DNA of 38,725 nt from Polysphondylium violaceum (lineage: Eukaryota; Evosea; Eumycetozoa; Dictyosteliales; Dictyosteliaceae). The stretch is from NCBI GenBank assembly GCA_000277445.1, contig AJWJ01000204.1:1-38725 (forward strand). The letters run 5' to 3'. The translations under genes and the position numbers were made by a program. Positions 1 through 10,216 of the stretch are shown in pieces (positions within the stretch are counted from its first letter, which is position 1; each line of letters opens with the position of its first letter). The notes beneath the pieces are model-generated. The model was not told the origin of the DNA, searched no databases, and worked only from the letters and a program-made list of their open reading frames with translations.

Positions 1-45
1 ATTTTTTTTGTTTCTTTTTTTATTTTTATTTTTCCACACCCAAAC

Positions 46-1845
46 ATGCAACCACAATTATTCTTTTCTATATTTAGAAATAGATATTTAAAACAAAAGA
101 TATTTATATCGTCGTATGATTATTATATCATTAAAAATATATCACATTTAGAGAAACAATATGATCATTTGTGTTTGTTGAATAGTAATAATATACCTGT
201 TGTTTATTATATACCGAACATAGATCACTATCATATCTATTGTTCACATAAACATAAATCATTAATCACACACATCATTGTATCATCTCACTTTTATGAA
301 TATCATTATCACAACCTTTTACAAGAATCACAGCCTTTACCTATTTTATTTGGTTTAACCATAACAGATAGAGAGAGGGATCCTATCATACTTGCCAATA
401 AACTTCCACCCTCTGTTCAATACTATAAATACAGAATTGGAGGATCGGCATATGATGGGTATCCCGAGCCAATACAAAAGGGATTAATTCCTGAATCAGT
501 GACGTATTTACATCTTGGTTTGGATAGATTAGATGCTGATGTTTTACCAAATAAAGTCAAAACATTGGTATTAACTTTACAGTCAATCGAAGATTTACCC
601 AAAAAATGCTTTACTTTGCAGTCAATCGAATATTCACCCAAAAAATGTGAATTCAATGGTAGATATATTCCTAGATCGGTTAACAGCTTTACTTTGTACG
701 ATTACCATCATAAGTTTAACGATCTCGACATCAACCTGTTACCGACAAACCTTACCTATTTGAATGTAAATGGAAATATCAAAAACCACGGATTTGGGTC
801 ACTAAAGTATCTGTCCATGACTTGTTCCGATATTTGTCCAAAGATCAACATACCCAACAGCGTGACCCACCTTAAACTGTTAAATCGCCAAATGGATAAA
901 AAATCAATTCATCTATCACCAAACCTCACCTTTCTTCATCTTGGTAGGACTTACCAAGAGTATAAAAAAACTATACCCATCCCTGAACCTCTTCCCCGTA
1001 ATTTGAAAACCTTGCGACTGGAACAATATTCAAACAAAGCTGTAACCAAATCCAATTGTCCAGCCAATCTTTTAAGCTACAGCAATGTTAATACCAATGA
1101 AGATAAGTATCTACCGTATATCCCTCCAAGGGCAACCAAAGTCTCTATTTGTTTTTCCCACCGACCAAAGACAAAACAACAAATACCACAAATAGTACCA
1201 TTAACGGTGACAGACCTCAAAATGAATTTCCCCTATCATGACATTCCAAAAAGATATTTTGGAAACAATATTGTCAAACTAGATCTCACATCCATTGGTG
1301 ACTTGACACCCGATACTATCCCGCCAAGTGTTACTGCTCTTTCTATGAATCTTAATCCAACAACAATTGAAAAATTGAACAGTGGTCTACTTAGTGAAAT
1401 TATCCCCAATGGTGTTATTAAACTTGTTTTAATATGTAATCATTCAGTGGTACCTAAATCAATGAAATTTCCAGACACCGTTACATCTCTATCCATTTCA
1501 TCATACATACCGAATGCAATCACTCTTGTACCAACCTCTGGAAATCTAAAAACACTAAAAGTATCCAATTTGGATTTCAAAACATTTTCCCTCACCTCGT
1601 TGCCCCCGACTCTCTCTAAACTTTGTACATCCACTCTAGGAAGCAATGCGTTTCAACTCACATACGGTATTGTTTGTCCAAACTATGACAATTCCAAATT
1701 TCCATCAAATATTAAACAAGTTAAATTTAAAAATATTCACCAATATGGCTTTGATCACTCTTTTCATTTCATCGATGGTGGAAAAGTATACGCGGAAACC
1801 CATAAGCCATTAAATCCTTTTTTGTCCAGAATAAATAAAATTTAA
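46..1845 (+). CDS. FNIP-repeat (leucine-rich-like) protein
   Basis: A single open frame of 599 residues. It contains spaced segments of the type 'IPxSVTxLxLG', for example near residues 125-165 (PEPIQKGLIPESVTYLHLG), 270-300 and 420-450. These match the FNIP repeat, a leucine-rich-repeat relative that is hugely expanded in dictyostelids. The repeats here are diverged and irregular, and the typical 'FNQPI' core is mostly lost. The first roughly 90 residues are rich in Tyr, His and Ile and look like the variable N-terminal part of this family. There is no signal peptide or clear membrane segment. The ATG lies just after a T-rich tract typical of dictyostelid promoters. Molecular function is unknown; a binding role is inferred from the repeat type only. 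An extra 3' exon may exist (see 1892-2102). Confidence 0.75.
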   Translation: MQPQLFFSIFRNRYLKQKIFISSYDYYIIKNISHLEKQYDHLCLLNSNNIPVVYYIPNIDHYHIYCSHKHKSLITHIIVSSHFYEYHYHNLLQESQPLPILFGLTITDRERDPIILANKLPPSVQYYKYRIGGSAYDGYPEPIQKGLIPESVTYLHLGLDRLDADVLPNKVKTLVLTLQSIEDLPKKCFTLQSIEYSPKKCEFNGRYIPRSVNSFTLYDYHHKFNDLDINLLPTNLTYLNVNGNIKNHGFGSLKYLSMTCSDICPKINIPNSVTHLKLLNRQMDKKSIHLSPNLTFLHLGRTYQEYKKTIPIPEPLPRNLKTLRLEQYSNKAVTKSNCPANLLSYSNVNTNEDKYLPYIPPRATKVSICFSHRPKTKQQIPQIVPLTVTDLKMNFPYHDIPKRYFGNNIVKLDLTSIGDLTPDTIPPSVTALSMNLNPTTIEKLNSGLLSEIIPNGVIKLVLICNHSVVPKSMKFPDTVTSLSISSYIPNAITLVPTSGNLKTLKVSNLDFKTFSLTSLPPTLSKLCTSTLGSNAFQLTYGIVCPNYDNSKFPSNIKQVKFKNIHQYGFDHSFHFIDGGKVYAETHKPLNPFLSRINKI

Positions 1846-1891
1846 ATTTTGTTTCAAATATTTTCTATTTTCGTATTTATTGTTTCAATAG

Positions 1892-2102
1892 AATTTGGAC
1901 AAAAATAAGGCAACGATTATGCACCCACTCACGATTTAAAAAAAATGATGGTGAACAAATAAATATTAAATTCTTGAGTGCAGAGGGTGGTGAAATTTTC
2001 TCAAAATTAAGAAATCAACCCAAGAAAGGACTCAATCTCACTTCACTTTGCAGACCACCTCCTATTGTCAAAATTGTCCTTGATATCAATCTCGAAATCT
2101 AA
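1892..2102 (+). other. Coding-like open stretch after the FNIP gene (possible 3' exon or gene relic)
   Basis: Right after a good acceptor (TTTCAATAG, ending at 1891) one frame stays open for 70 codons and ends at TAA. The translation looks like real protein: it begins IWTKIRQRLCTHSRFKKND and later contains IKFLSAEGGEIFSKLRNQP and LCRPPPIVKIVLDINLEI. Phase would fit a splice from position 1823 of the upstream gene, but that donor reads GTCCAG, which is weak. It may be an alternative 3' exon of the FNIP gene, or a fragment of a lost gene. I do not recognise a domain. Confidence 0.4.
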
Positions 2103-2221
2103 AAATCATTTTTAAAACTAATTAGAAACCTCATTTTCAAAACAAAGCTTATTGTAATGATAAATACACTGGTCACGATGATCAAAAAAAAGGCTTATAA
2201 TAGATCCATTGTGGTAAAAAT

Positions 2222-4323
2222 TTATTTAAAGGGAGTATCATTCATATCGCCATCATAGATTACAGTTGATTTATGTTTGCCATTGGGAGTCACACTAAAG
2301 TAATTATTATTGATAGATTTAAATGGAGTAGAGGGCGATGGTGGTGGTGCTTGTAAATAGGGATTTTGTTTTGTTGGTGTTGACATTGGTGTAACATTAC
2401 TCAAACTACCACCAATATTATCATCATCAATATTATTATTTTGATTCTCTGCTTTTGATTTATCTTCAGATTCTTTAAGTAAAAATTCAATCCACATTTC
2501 AGTGACTGGCTTTTCACCTCCTTCACCACCTAAATTATTTCCAGCACCACCAAAGAAAGGAATCAATGACCATTGACTCTTTTTATTTAATCCAATCTAA
2601 TAATAATTATAAGAATAAAAAGATAATTAGTGAGTTGAGTTTAGAAATAAATACTACTAGATAAATACATACAGATAACTTTTCACTTTCACTAAAATTT
2701 AAAATCTTTGCAATCAATTCCAATATTTCAGAACGATTACTTTTTCCTGAACGAAGATAAGTTAAAATAAGTTTGCTAACGACTCTTTTATCGACAGATT
2801 CTTGTTCTTGAAGACACATATCACCCAACCTGAGGATATTTTTATCAAAGGCAGCTTTCAGAGGTTCTATATCTTCTTTTAATTTAATGTATTCATCGAC
2901 TTTCATTTGAATTGTGCTTTCCAAAATAGCAATCTTTTCGACACTTTCCATGTATTTGTGCGAGAGTTTCTCTGCCTCTTGTTTATCTTTTTTCAAAGCG
3001 TCGACAAGAGCGTTTGTGTCTTCAAGTTTTTTTTGGAGATGTACAGTTTCTGTTTGAATGGCTACCTCTTGATCAGCTTGAAATTGTTCCAATACTCTAT
3101 TCAAGTTGCTTAGAGTGACGTTGGTTCTCTTTAACTCTTCTTCCTTTTCAGCCAACTCTGATAAAAGTTGATTCACTTTATCATTGGTCACTGTTTGATT
3201 GCTAGATTGTTCTAAAGCCAATTTTAATTCTTGTTCCAATTTACCTATTCTTTCTTCATTTTCCAAATCTAATGTCGTATGTTGTTCCTCCATATCCAAT
3301 AAATGTTGTCTGAGTCTAGTCAATTCTTTATTTGATTTTGCCAATTGTTCTTTTAATAAATTATTATCTGCTTCATTATTTGTTGTTGTTGCTGTAGTAG
3401 TAGATGGTGCTACAGCTGATTGTTGTTCTTTTGATGACGCTATATTACTAATTGTATTATTTGACTCCAATAATTGTTTTTGTAATGTATCTATAGTATT
3501 TTGGAGTTTATTCATATCAGACTCCATCTTTGTTTGGTTCTCTTCATATTTAGATACCTTTTCTTCAAGTTGTTGATTTGAAATTGTTAAATTATACAAC
3601 TTTTCTTGATGTAATTCTTGTAATGATAATATTTGATTTTGATATTCTTCTTTTAACTTCTATAATATAAATTATATTAGTATCGATATATAATAGATTA
3701 ACATGAAGATATAAAATATTTACTTGACTATCAACATGTTGATCATGTAAATCAGATGAAGAGGAATCAATTAAATCATCATGATCTGTAAGTATCCCAA
3801 GAGAGGATGTATCTATTGGCTTTTGTTGATTTTTCTTTTCTTTTTCTTTTTCCTCTTCCTCTTCCTCCTCTCCTTTAGTAGTTGTTGTAGTTGTTGGTGA
3901 TGTTGTTACATTTGAAAGTAAAGATGATTTTAAATGATCATTTATCTTTTTCAATTCAGATATTTCATTGTGTTTTTCATTTATAATATTAGAGTATTCT
4001 TTTGATATTGAAGATTCTCTTTGTTGTAATTGTTGTATAGTTTTCTCTAATTCCGCTATATCATCTTTGTACTTTATATTCTCTGTTCTAAGCATTAGCA
4101 TTTGATCTTCTTGATCTTCTTCGTCATCGATGTCTTGATCATATTCATGATCATTTGATGTCATGACATCTTTAATCTGACTAAATTGTTCACTTAATGA
4201 CATCCAACTCTTTCCAATTAATCCCGATGCCAGTCCTCCATTATTACCACCATTATTACTATTATTACCATTCATGTTATTTATCTTGCCATTACTATTG
4301 CTGTTATTTGTATTGCTGCTCAT
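2222..4323 (-). CDS. Golgin with GRAB domain, GMAP-210/Rud3 type
   Basis: Three exons (4323-3724, 3659-2673, 2596-2222) joined in phase 0 by 64-76 bp introns with GTAAAT and GTATGT donors give 653 residues. The N-terminus is Asn/Ser-rich, followed by GKSWMSLSEQFSQIKD and an acidic stretch. Residues about 80-500 are almost all heptad coiled coil. Near residues 485-540 the segment VDKRVVSKLILTYLRSGK followed by EILELIAKILNF matches the GRAB (GRIP-related Arf-binding) domain of yeast Rud3 and animal GMAP-210. That domain binds Arf1-GTP at cis-Golgi membranes. An intron interrupts the domain after ILNFSESEKLS. The tail carries TEMWIEFLLKESE, a short conserved motif of the family. Expected role: cis-Golgi vesicle tether. 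The first exon ATG is preceded by a 279-bp region shared with the divergent LYR gene. Confidence 0.85.
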
Positions 4324-4602
4324 CGTTTTCGTAGATATATATCTATATATCTATATATCTAATATTACTATTTAAAGTAACCCAACAATATATCTAAGGA
4401 CATCAAGTGCAGTCGAAATTGACAGACAGATTTACACACAAAGTTTTATTTAATTTCAAAAAATTCAAAAAATATTCAAAAAAAAATAAAAAAAATCGTT
4501 TTTCAAAATCTGATGTTGTTTGATATCAAAATGTAAAGAGTGATAATTTCAGGCATATTTGAGAGATAATTCAAATATACAACATATCGATATAGATCAT
4601 TA
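4324..4602. promoter_or_regulatory. Shared divergent promoter region
   Basis: A 279-bp AT-rich spacer separates two outward-facing start codons (golgin on -, LYR protein on +). It holds A and T runs (4470-4500) and a TATA-like repeat (atatatctatatatct near 4336-4360). No specific factor site was recognised. A promoter role is inferred from position only. Confidence 0.4.
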
Positions 4603-4996
4603 ATGTCATCGAGAATCATTAGGGAGAATAAAAAATTAGTATTAAATCTTTATAAAAGATGTTTAGAGTCTGCCCAAAGATGTCCTAAATTTGTAAATCG
4701 TATAATGATGGAATCATATGTCAGACAAAAATTTAGGGACAACAAAGATATAGATTCTAGGGATTTTGAAACGATTCAATCTCTATTACGACAAGGTGAA
4801 GAGGAATTAAAGTCAATGAATACTTATCATGATTGTATGTTTTAGGAATTATCTTTATCATGCATCGCATTACTAATCTTTTATTCACATCTTAGTGAGA
4901 TCAAGACATTTAAGAGGTGAGAATACAGATGATTTATATAGTGATGGTTATGATAATATAGAAAACGATAGTAGTATCAGCAAACCTTTAAATTAA
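4603..4996 (+). CDS. LYR-motif mitochondrial assembly factor, SDHAF1-like
   Basis: Two exons (4603-4834 and 4896-4996) with a 61-bp GTATGT...TTAG intron give 110 residues. The N-terminal half has the LYR-family signature: VLNLYKRCLESAQRCP, then YVRQKFRDNKDIDSRDFETI and LLRQGEEELKSM. The spacing and the 'RDF.TI..LLR.G' segment fit SDHAF1 (yeast Sdh6) best. SDHAF1 helps insert Fe-S clusters into the SdhB subunit of succinate dehydrogenase in the mitochondrial matrix. Here the canonical LYR tripeptide reads LYK. The second exon adds an acidic tail not seen in short family members. Alternatives are another LYRM protein such as the complex I subunit NDUFB9. Family assignment is firm; the exact subfamily is inferred. 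Without splicing the protein would end after YHDCMF. Confidence 0.7.
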
Positions 4997-5142
4997 AACA
5001 ACCATTTAAATGATATTTAACTCTAGAGTCGATTGTAATACAATTGATAATACCTTATGGTAAAGTAAAGGGTATCAATTGTAAGCTTGTATATATTAAA
5101 TTAAAAAAGTGAATAAATTTATTATTTAAACTTTATGAAACG

Positions 5143-8100
5143 TTATTCATCATTTACAATTATTTCATTACCATTCTCATCTACTTCAACTTCAATTTCA
5201 ACAATCTCTTCGACAATCTCTTCAACTTCTTCATATTCAAATTCTTGATCTTCTTGATTTTCTTGTTCTTGTTCTTGTTGTTGTTGCTCTTCTTTTTTAA
5301 TATCTTTAATTTCTTGATCTTGATTAATTATTTTAATGATATCATCTTTTAAATCGGCATCATTACCTTTAGCTATTTCATTGATTTCTTGTTCAACAGC
5401 ATCTGTAATTAAGTCATCTAAAACCTCTTGGATTTCTTCCTTTTCCAAAGTTTCTTGAATATCATTTTCCAATTCATTTATAATCTCTTGTTTTTCTTCT
5501 TCTGTTATTTCTGTTGATTCTCCTGTATTACTATTGTTGTTGTTGTCATTGTTATTCTCTACAATTGAATCTTTTTCATCTACAGTAGTTTCTTGTTGTT
5601 TTGGTTCTGAAAATTCATCTGCTTTATCTTCTTCATCTACTTGACCTCCCATTTCTTGGTGTTCTTCTTCTTTTTCTTGTTCTTCTTGTTTAACATTTTC
5701 ATTTTGAACTTTATTCTCTTCAATTGGAGATTTAACGACTTCATCAATCTTTGTTGATGTTTCTAGTGATTCAATTTGTGTATCTTGATCTTTGATTTCA
5801 TCTACAGGGCTCTCCTCAATTGGGGCCTGTTCAATTATTTCTTGGACAACTAATTCAACTACTGTTTTCTCGACGATTGGTTCAGCGACTGGTTCAACAA
5901 CTGGTTCGACAACTGGTTCAACAACTGGCTCGACAATTGGTTCGGTAACTGGTCCAACAATTGGTTCGACAATTGGTTCGGTAACTGGTTCAACAATTGG
6001 CTCGACAATTGGTTCAACAATTGGCTCTACAATTGGTTCAGCAACTGGTTCAACAATTGGTTCAACAATTGGTTCAACAATTGGCTCTACAATTGGTTCG
6101 GCAACTGGTTCAACAATTGGCTCAACAGCTGGCTCGACAACTGGTTCAACAATTGGTTCAACAATTGGTTCAGCAACTGGTTCAACAATTGCTTCAACTA
6201 TTGGTTCGACAATTGGTTCAGCAACTGGTTCGACAACTGCTTCAACAATTGGTTCAACAACTGGCTCTTCAACTGGCTCTTCAACGATTGATTCGACAAC
6301 AGCTGGTTCAACGATTGATTCAACAACTGGTTCTTCAACAGCTAGTTCAATAACAGCTGGCTCGACTACTAGTCCTTCAACGATTGGTTCAGTGACTGAT
6401 TCAACAACTGGTTCGACAATTGGTTCAGCAACCGATTCAACAATTGGTTGGACAATTTGTTTGGAACCCATTTCTTCAACCTCTAAATTTAAAGATACCT
6501 CTTGAATAGATTCAAATGGTTCTACTTTTTCAACCTCTTGATCTTTGCCTTCATCTTTTGTTTCAAGAACAGCAGTTGGATTAAAATATTTATGTGATAA
6601 AGCTTGCTTAATTGAAATTCTTTTATCTGGAATAAATTGCAACATATGTTGTAAGAGATCCAATGCAGACTCATTAGCGGCACTACATTGCTTTCTTAGA
6701 ATATCAATACAATCTTCAAATGGTACTTCAAGTTGAGTAGCATATTGGAATAATTTATGTGCATCGCTACCAGCTTGGAGATAGTTCTTTTGAATCAATC
6801 TATCAATATCTTTTTGGAATGGTCTGCCGACGACTTTAACCATAGATTCAATCATACTCTTGTTGTCATGACCAAAGAACAAGGGAATTTGTCTCTCTTT
6901 TTGATTTTGAAGCAAGTAGAGGAATATACAACCCAAGGACCAAATATCAGACTCTGGATTAACAACACGACCAAAAATTTCTGGTGCTTGGAAATTGTGT
7001 CCTTCTTCAGAGGGTTCTGATTCCACAGTGCCTTGGAGTGAACGCATGATGCCAAAGTGGGTGAGTTTAATAGATGGAACAGGTTGGGCAACAACACTGA
7101 TGTCACTAGTGGCAGGGAGTTCATATTTTTCTATGAGGATACGAGATGGGACTAAATCACGAAATACAGTTTTGTTTTCATGGAGGAATTCAAGACATTC
7201 CAATAATTGGTTCATAATTGAACGAATGGTGTCTTGTGATAAAGGTTGTTGTTGTTGGTCTGGATTAGTGGAATCACCATTTACCAATGTATGAATGTTA
7301 CCTTGGAGAGCTTCCATGACGACATACACTGATTGAGGTGTATCGCAAATATCCAATACCTTGGTGAGACGTGGATGTTTTTGTACAAGCAATTGAATGC
7401 CTGGTGGGAATGCTTTAATAGCGACGGGGATCATAGAGTGGGCATCAAATGCTCTAAATACATTGGTGGCTTGTTCACTTATCAATGAACCAATATGATA
7501 ACGTGATTGAATCGATGGGAATGTAGTGGCAAGATATTGCTCGATAGATTGTTTGATTGTGCTTTGAGAATCAAACACTCTATTTGTATTTTCAATATAT
7601 TCATTGGCAACCTTTTTGGTGAAAATGGGGACATTGTTATCAAAGTCCTCTAATTCTTTGTCCACCTTGGCTTCAAATTCAGCCAATTCTCTACGATGTC
7701 TTTCGAGTAAAAGATTCTTTCTTGAAGCGATATCCAATTCTAAATCAGATTTAACTTGATCTGGATCAATGGCAATGGCAGATTGTTTGGTTTCCAACAA
7801 TAATCCCATGATTGATTCAAAATCTTCTGTTATCTCCTCGACAGATTCTTCAAACTTGCTAATCTCTGACAAGAATTTTGATTTTCTAATAGCTGCCACT
7901 TGAGGTGAGTCTTGTTGATCAAACAACTCTGATCCCAATTCTTGTAATTTCTTTAATCTATTTAATATTTCAATCTTTTCGTTATTCTCTATTTGTAATG
8001 AATTATCTTTTAATTGAATTAAAAGTTGAATAGCTTTATCTATAGTTTCTTGATCTAAATCTTTAATTTCTGTTGAAAAATGATATAATTCTTCTTCCTC

Positions 8101-9478
8101 TTCTTGTTCTTCTTGTTCCTCTTGTTGTTGTTGATGTTGTTCAACTTCTCCTTCTTCTTGTTGATAATTTTCATCTTGTAATAATTCTTGTTCAAATTGA
8201 TGATCTTTAAATTCTTGATCAATTTGTTTATGCATATTTTGGAATGATTGAGATTGTTTTAGATTATTAATACTATTACTATGAGTGAGTGTTAATGATG
8301 GTCTAGTATCAACAACATTTAAAGCACTCCATGGAATGGCTGTAATATTTGGAATAACAATAATATTTGTTTCAATAAATGTCACTGTAAGAGAATCTGA
8401 ATATGGATTATAATATAAATGTAAAATAGCTGGTTTAACCAAATCAATATCTCTAATCTTTTTTAATTGATCTAATGTTGTTTGTGATTAGTTTGTTGTT
8501 AGTATAACTAGTACTATTAATAATAAACACAAACAACATACATTTATCTTTAACTATTTCAACTTTGATCAATGAAACAACGCCCTCATCATTACCAGTG
8601 AATATAATATCACGATATTTATCATACAACATAATTTGAGCAAAGACACTGAGGCCTGATAATTGTGGCGTATTTGATATTGAGTCCAAATCCCATAGAC
8701 GAATAGTTTTATCCATAGATGAAGAAACCAAATGACCAGTATTTGTCAAAACAAGACTTAATATAGCACCACGACCATGACCCTCCAATTGACCAATGGT
8801 GTGTCTTTCTAAAAATGAATATTTTCTAATGATTCCATCAACAGAGCCAGCTACAATCATCATTCTCTTTGCGTCAAAAACCATTGAATTGATACCAGGT
8901 GCCATTTGATCGTCTGATGAGCTGCCCCTACCTTGGACTCCACCTACTGTGCTACCGCCTCCAATTGATTTGTACACAGTTATCAACTCTGATGTTTCCA
9001 AATTCCACAATCTAACAGTGCCATCAGTACTACCCGACAACAGCAGGTTGGCCTTTTCGCCCAAATGTTGAGGCATCTCTTGCACGCCAATGGGAACGAG
9101 CACTTGGATGTGATCTCTGTGTGCAATGTTAACAAATTCACTAGTGCTAGAATACGCAGATGACGATGACGATGACAATGATGCGCTATTGATCAACATT
9201 GGCAACATCTTTATAAACGATGCATCACTTGCATTATAAACCCTAATATAGAAATCATCTTCACCCGTGATAAAAATATTTTGGGCTTGATCGTATATGA
9301 CAGAGTTTATATACTTTTTCGAGGGATTTTTCCACATCAATGCGTTCTCTCTATTTTGATCACTGAAAAACATAAATCCCGTTCTGGTGACCACTGTGGT
9401 GCCTTTTACTCTGTCATCAAAAAATGCAGACAAAGGCTTACCTGATACGTCAGTACCAACACTTTGTTGATTACCCAT
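5143..9478 (-). CDS. WD40-pseudokinase fusion with Val-Glu-Pro repeats, probably N-myristoylated
   Basis: Two exons (9478-8542, 8471-5143) with a 70-bp intron encode 1421 residues. The start MGNQQSV fits the N-myristoylation rule (Gly2, small residue at 6). Residues about 1-390 form a WD40-like part, with clear repeats ending in GTVRLWNLETSE and KTIRLWDLDS. A Gln/Glu-rich coiled-coil stretch follows (about 420-620). Residues about 637-943 are a protein-kinase fold. VAIK keeps the ATP-binding lysine (near 662), but the HRD motif reads FRD (near 750) and DFG reads HFG (near 785). The metal-binding Asp is therefore gone, and I expect it to be inactive. The APE-like QAPE and DIWSLGC segments are intact. 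Then come a repeat tract of VEPI/VEPV units (about 985-1187) and a Glu-rich acidic tail. A membrane-linked scaffold role is inference. It resembles proteins annotated in D. discoideum as probable inactive kinases. Confidence 0.85.
5868..6460 (-). repeat. Degenerate tandem repeat encoding (PIVEP/PVAEP)n
   Basis: About 590 bp inside the pseudokinase gene is built from near-identical 12- and 18-bp units (on + strand: variants of aattggttcaac, actggttcgaca). It encodes alternating I/V-V-E-P, with A/T variants. Units are always in multiples of three, so length change keeps the frame. The opposite strand is also open as Gly-Ser-Thr repeats, a side effect of the simple sequence. Confidence 0.9.
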
Positions 9479-10216
9479 ATCTTTGTTGTTGTTTAATATA
9501 ATACACTCTTATTATATATGTATCAAGAAAACTGTATGACAACAATAGTCAATTTAGAAAATTGCTTGGTGGGCCTCTTTTTTCTTTATGTGAAAAAATA
9601 AATCTGCAAATTACGAAAAAGCCTCAAAAAAATAAAAAGATTTTTCAAAATAATTTTTTAAATATTTTCTTTTTTTTAATTGGACCTATTCGCCTGGTTA
9701 GGAAAATGTAAATCAATTCGATTTCAAATAAAAAGATACTATTTCAGTGTAAACAAATAAACAATAACTTATTGTTTTTAGAGGGATAGAAATAAAAGTG
9801 TGCAGAATTTAAATATTGTTCCTTCATTAACAATATTTAACAAACAGACTATGACGAATAGATTCATTATGATTTTCTCGTCAGAGTATAAATCTAAAAT
9901 ATCTCATTGTGTATCAGCTTTTAATTGGATTTACTCCCTATATAATGATGGGGGGGGGTGGAAAGTAATCAATTATAATTACAAGAGAGAGAAAGCCAAA
10001 AATCCCAGTGATCAAATCTATCGTCGCACTTTGTGATGCAAATCAACAACAGATTATTTTATTTTTTTTTGAAAATTTTAAAATTTTAAAAAATTTGTCA
10101 ATGTGAAGGGTCACCAATGAATATCATATTTTTTTTGTAATTACACAGATTATATACAAACATTTACACACTTATCTATATATTGTTTATATATATATTG
10201 ATTATATATTTCAATC
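9479..10216. other. Divergent intergenic region with a perfect 12-bp stem-loop
   Basis: A 738-bp spacer lies between the outward-facing pseudokinase and acyltransferase starts. It is mostly A/T runs. Two things stand out. One is a perfect inverted repeat at 9809-9820 and 9829-9840 (ttaaatattgtt / aacaatatttaa) around an 8-nt loop. The other is a run of nine G at 9950-9958, rare in this composition. TATA-like sequence lies near 10180-10210. No convincing gene was seen. Confidence 0.5.

Noticed and set aside
5868-6460. CRISPR-like array
   Set aside because: Units are contiguous, diverged and in-frame coding, without unique spacers; the genome is eukaryotic.
5792-6505. Plus-strand Gly-Ser-Thr repeat protein opposite the Val-Glu-Pro tract
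   Set aside because: It is the antisense shadow of the repeat in the pseudokinase gene; the sense frame continues into a kinase fold.
9800-10036. 78-codon open frame in the pseudokinase/acyltransferase spacer
   Set aside because: It starts with a non-ATG codon, runs through a G9 tract, overlaps the perfect stem-loop and shows no family-like motif. Likely chance.
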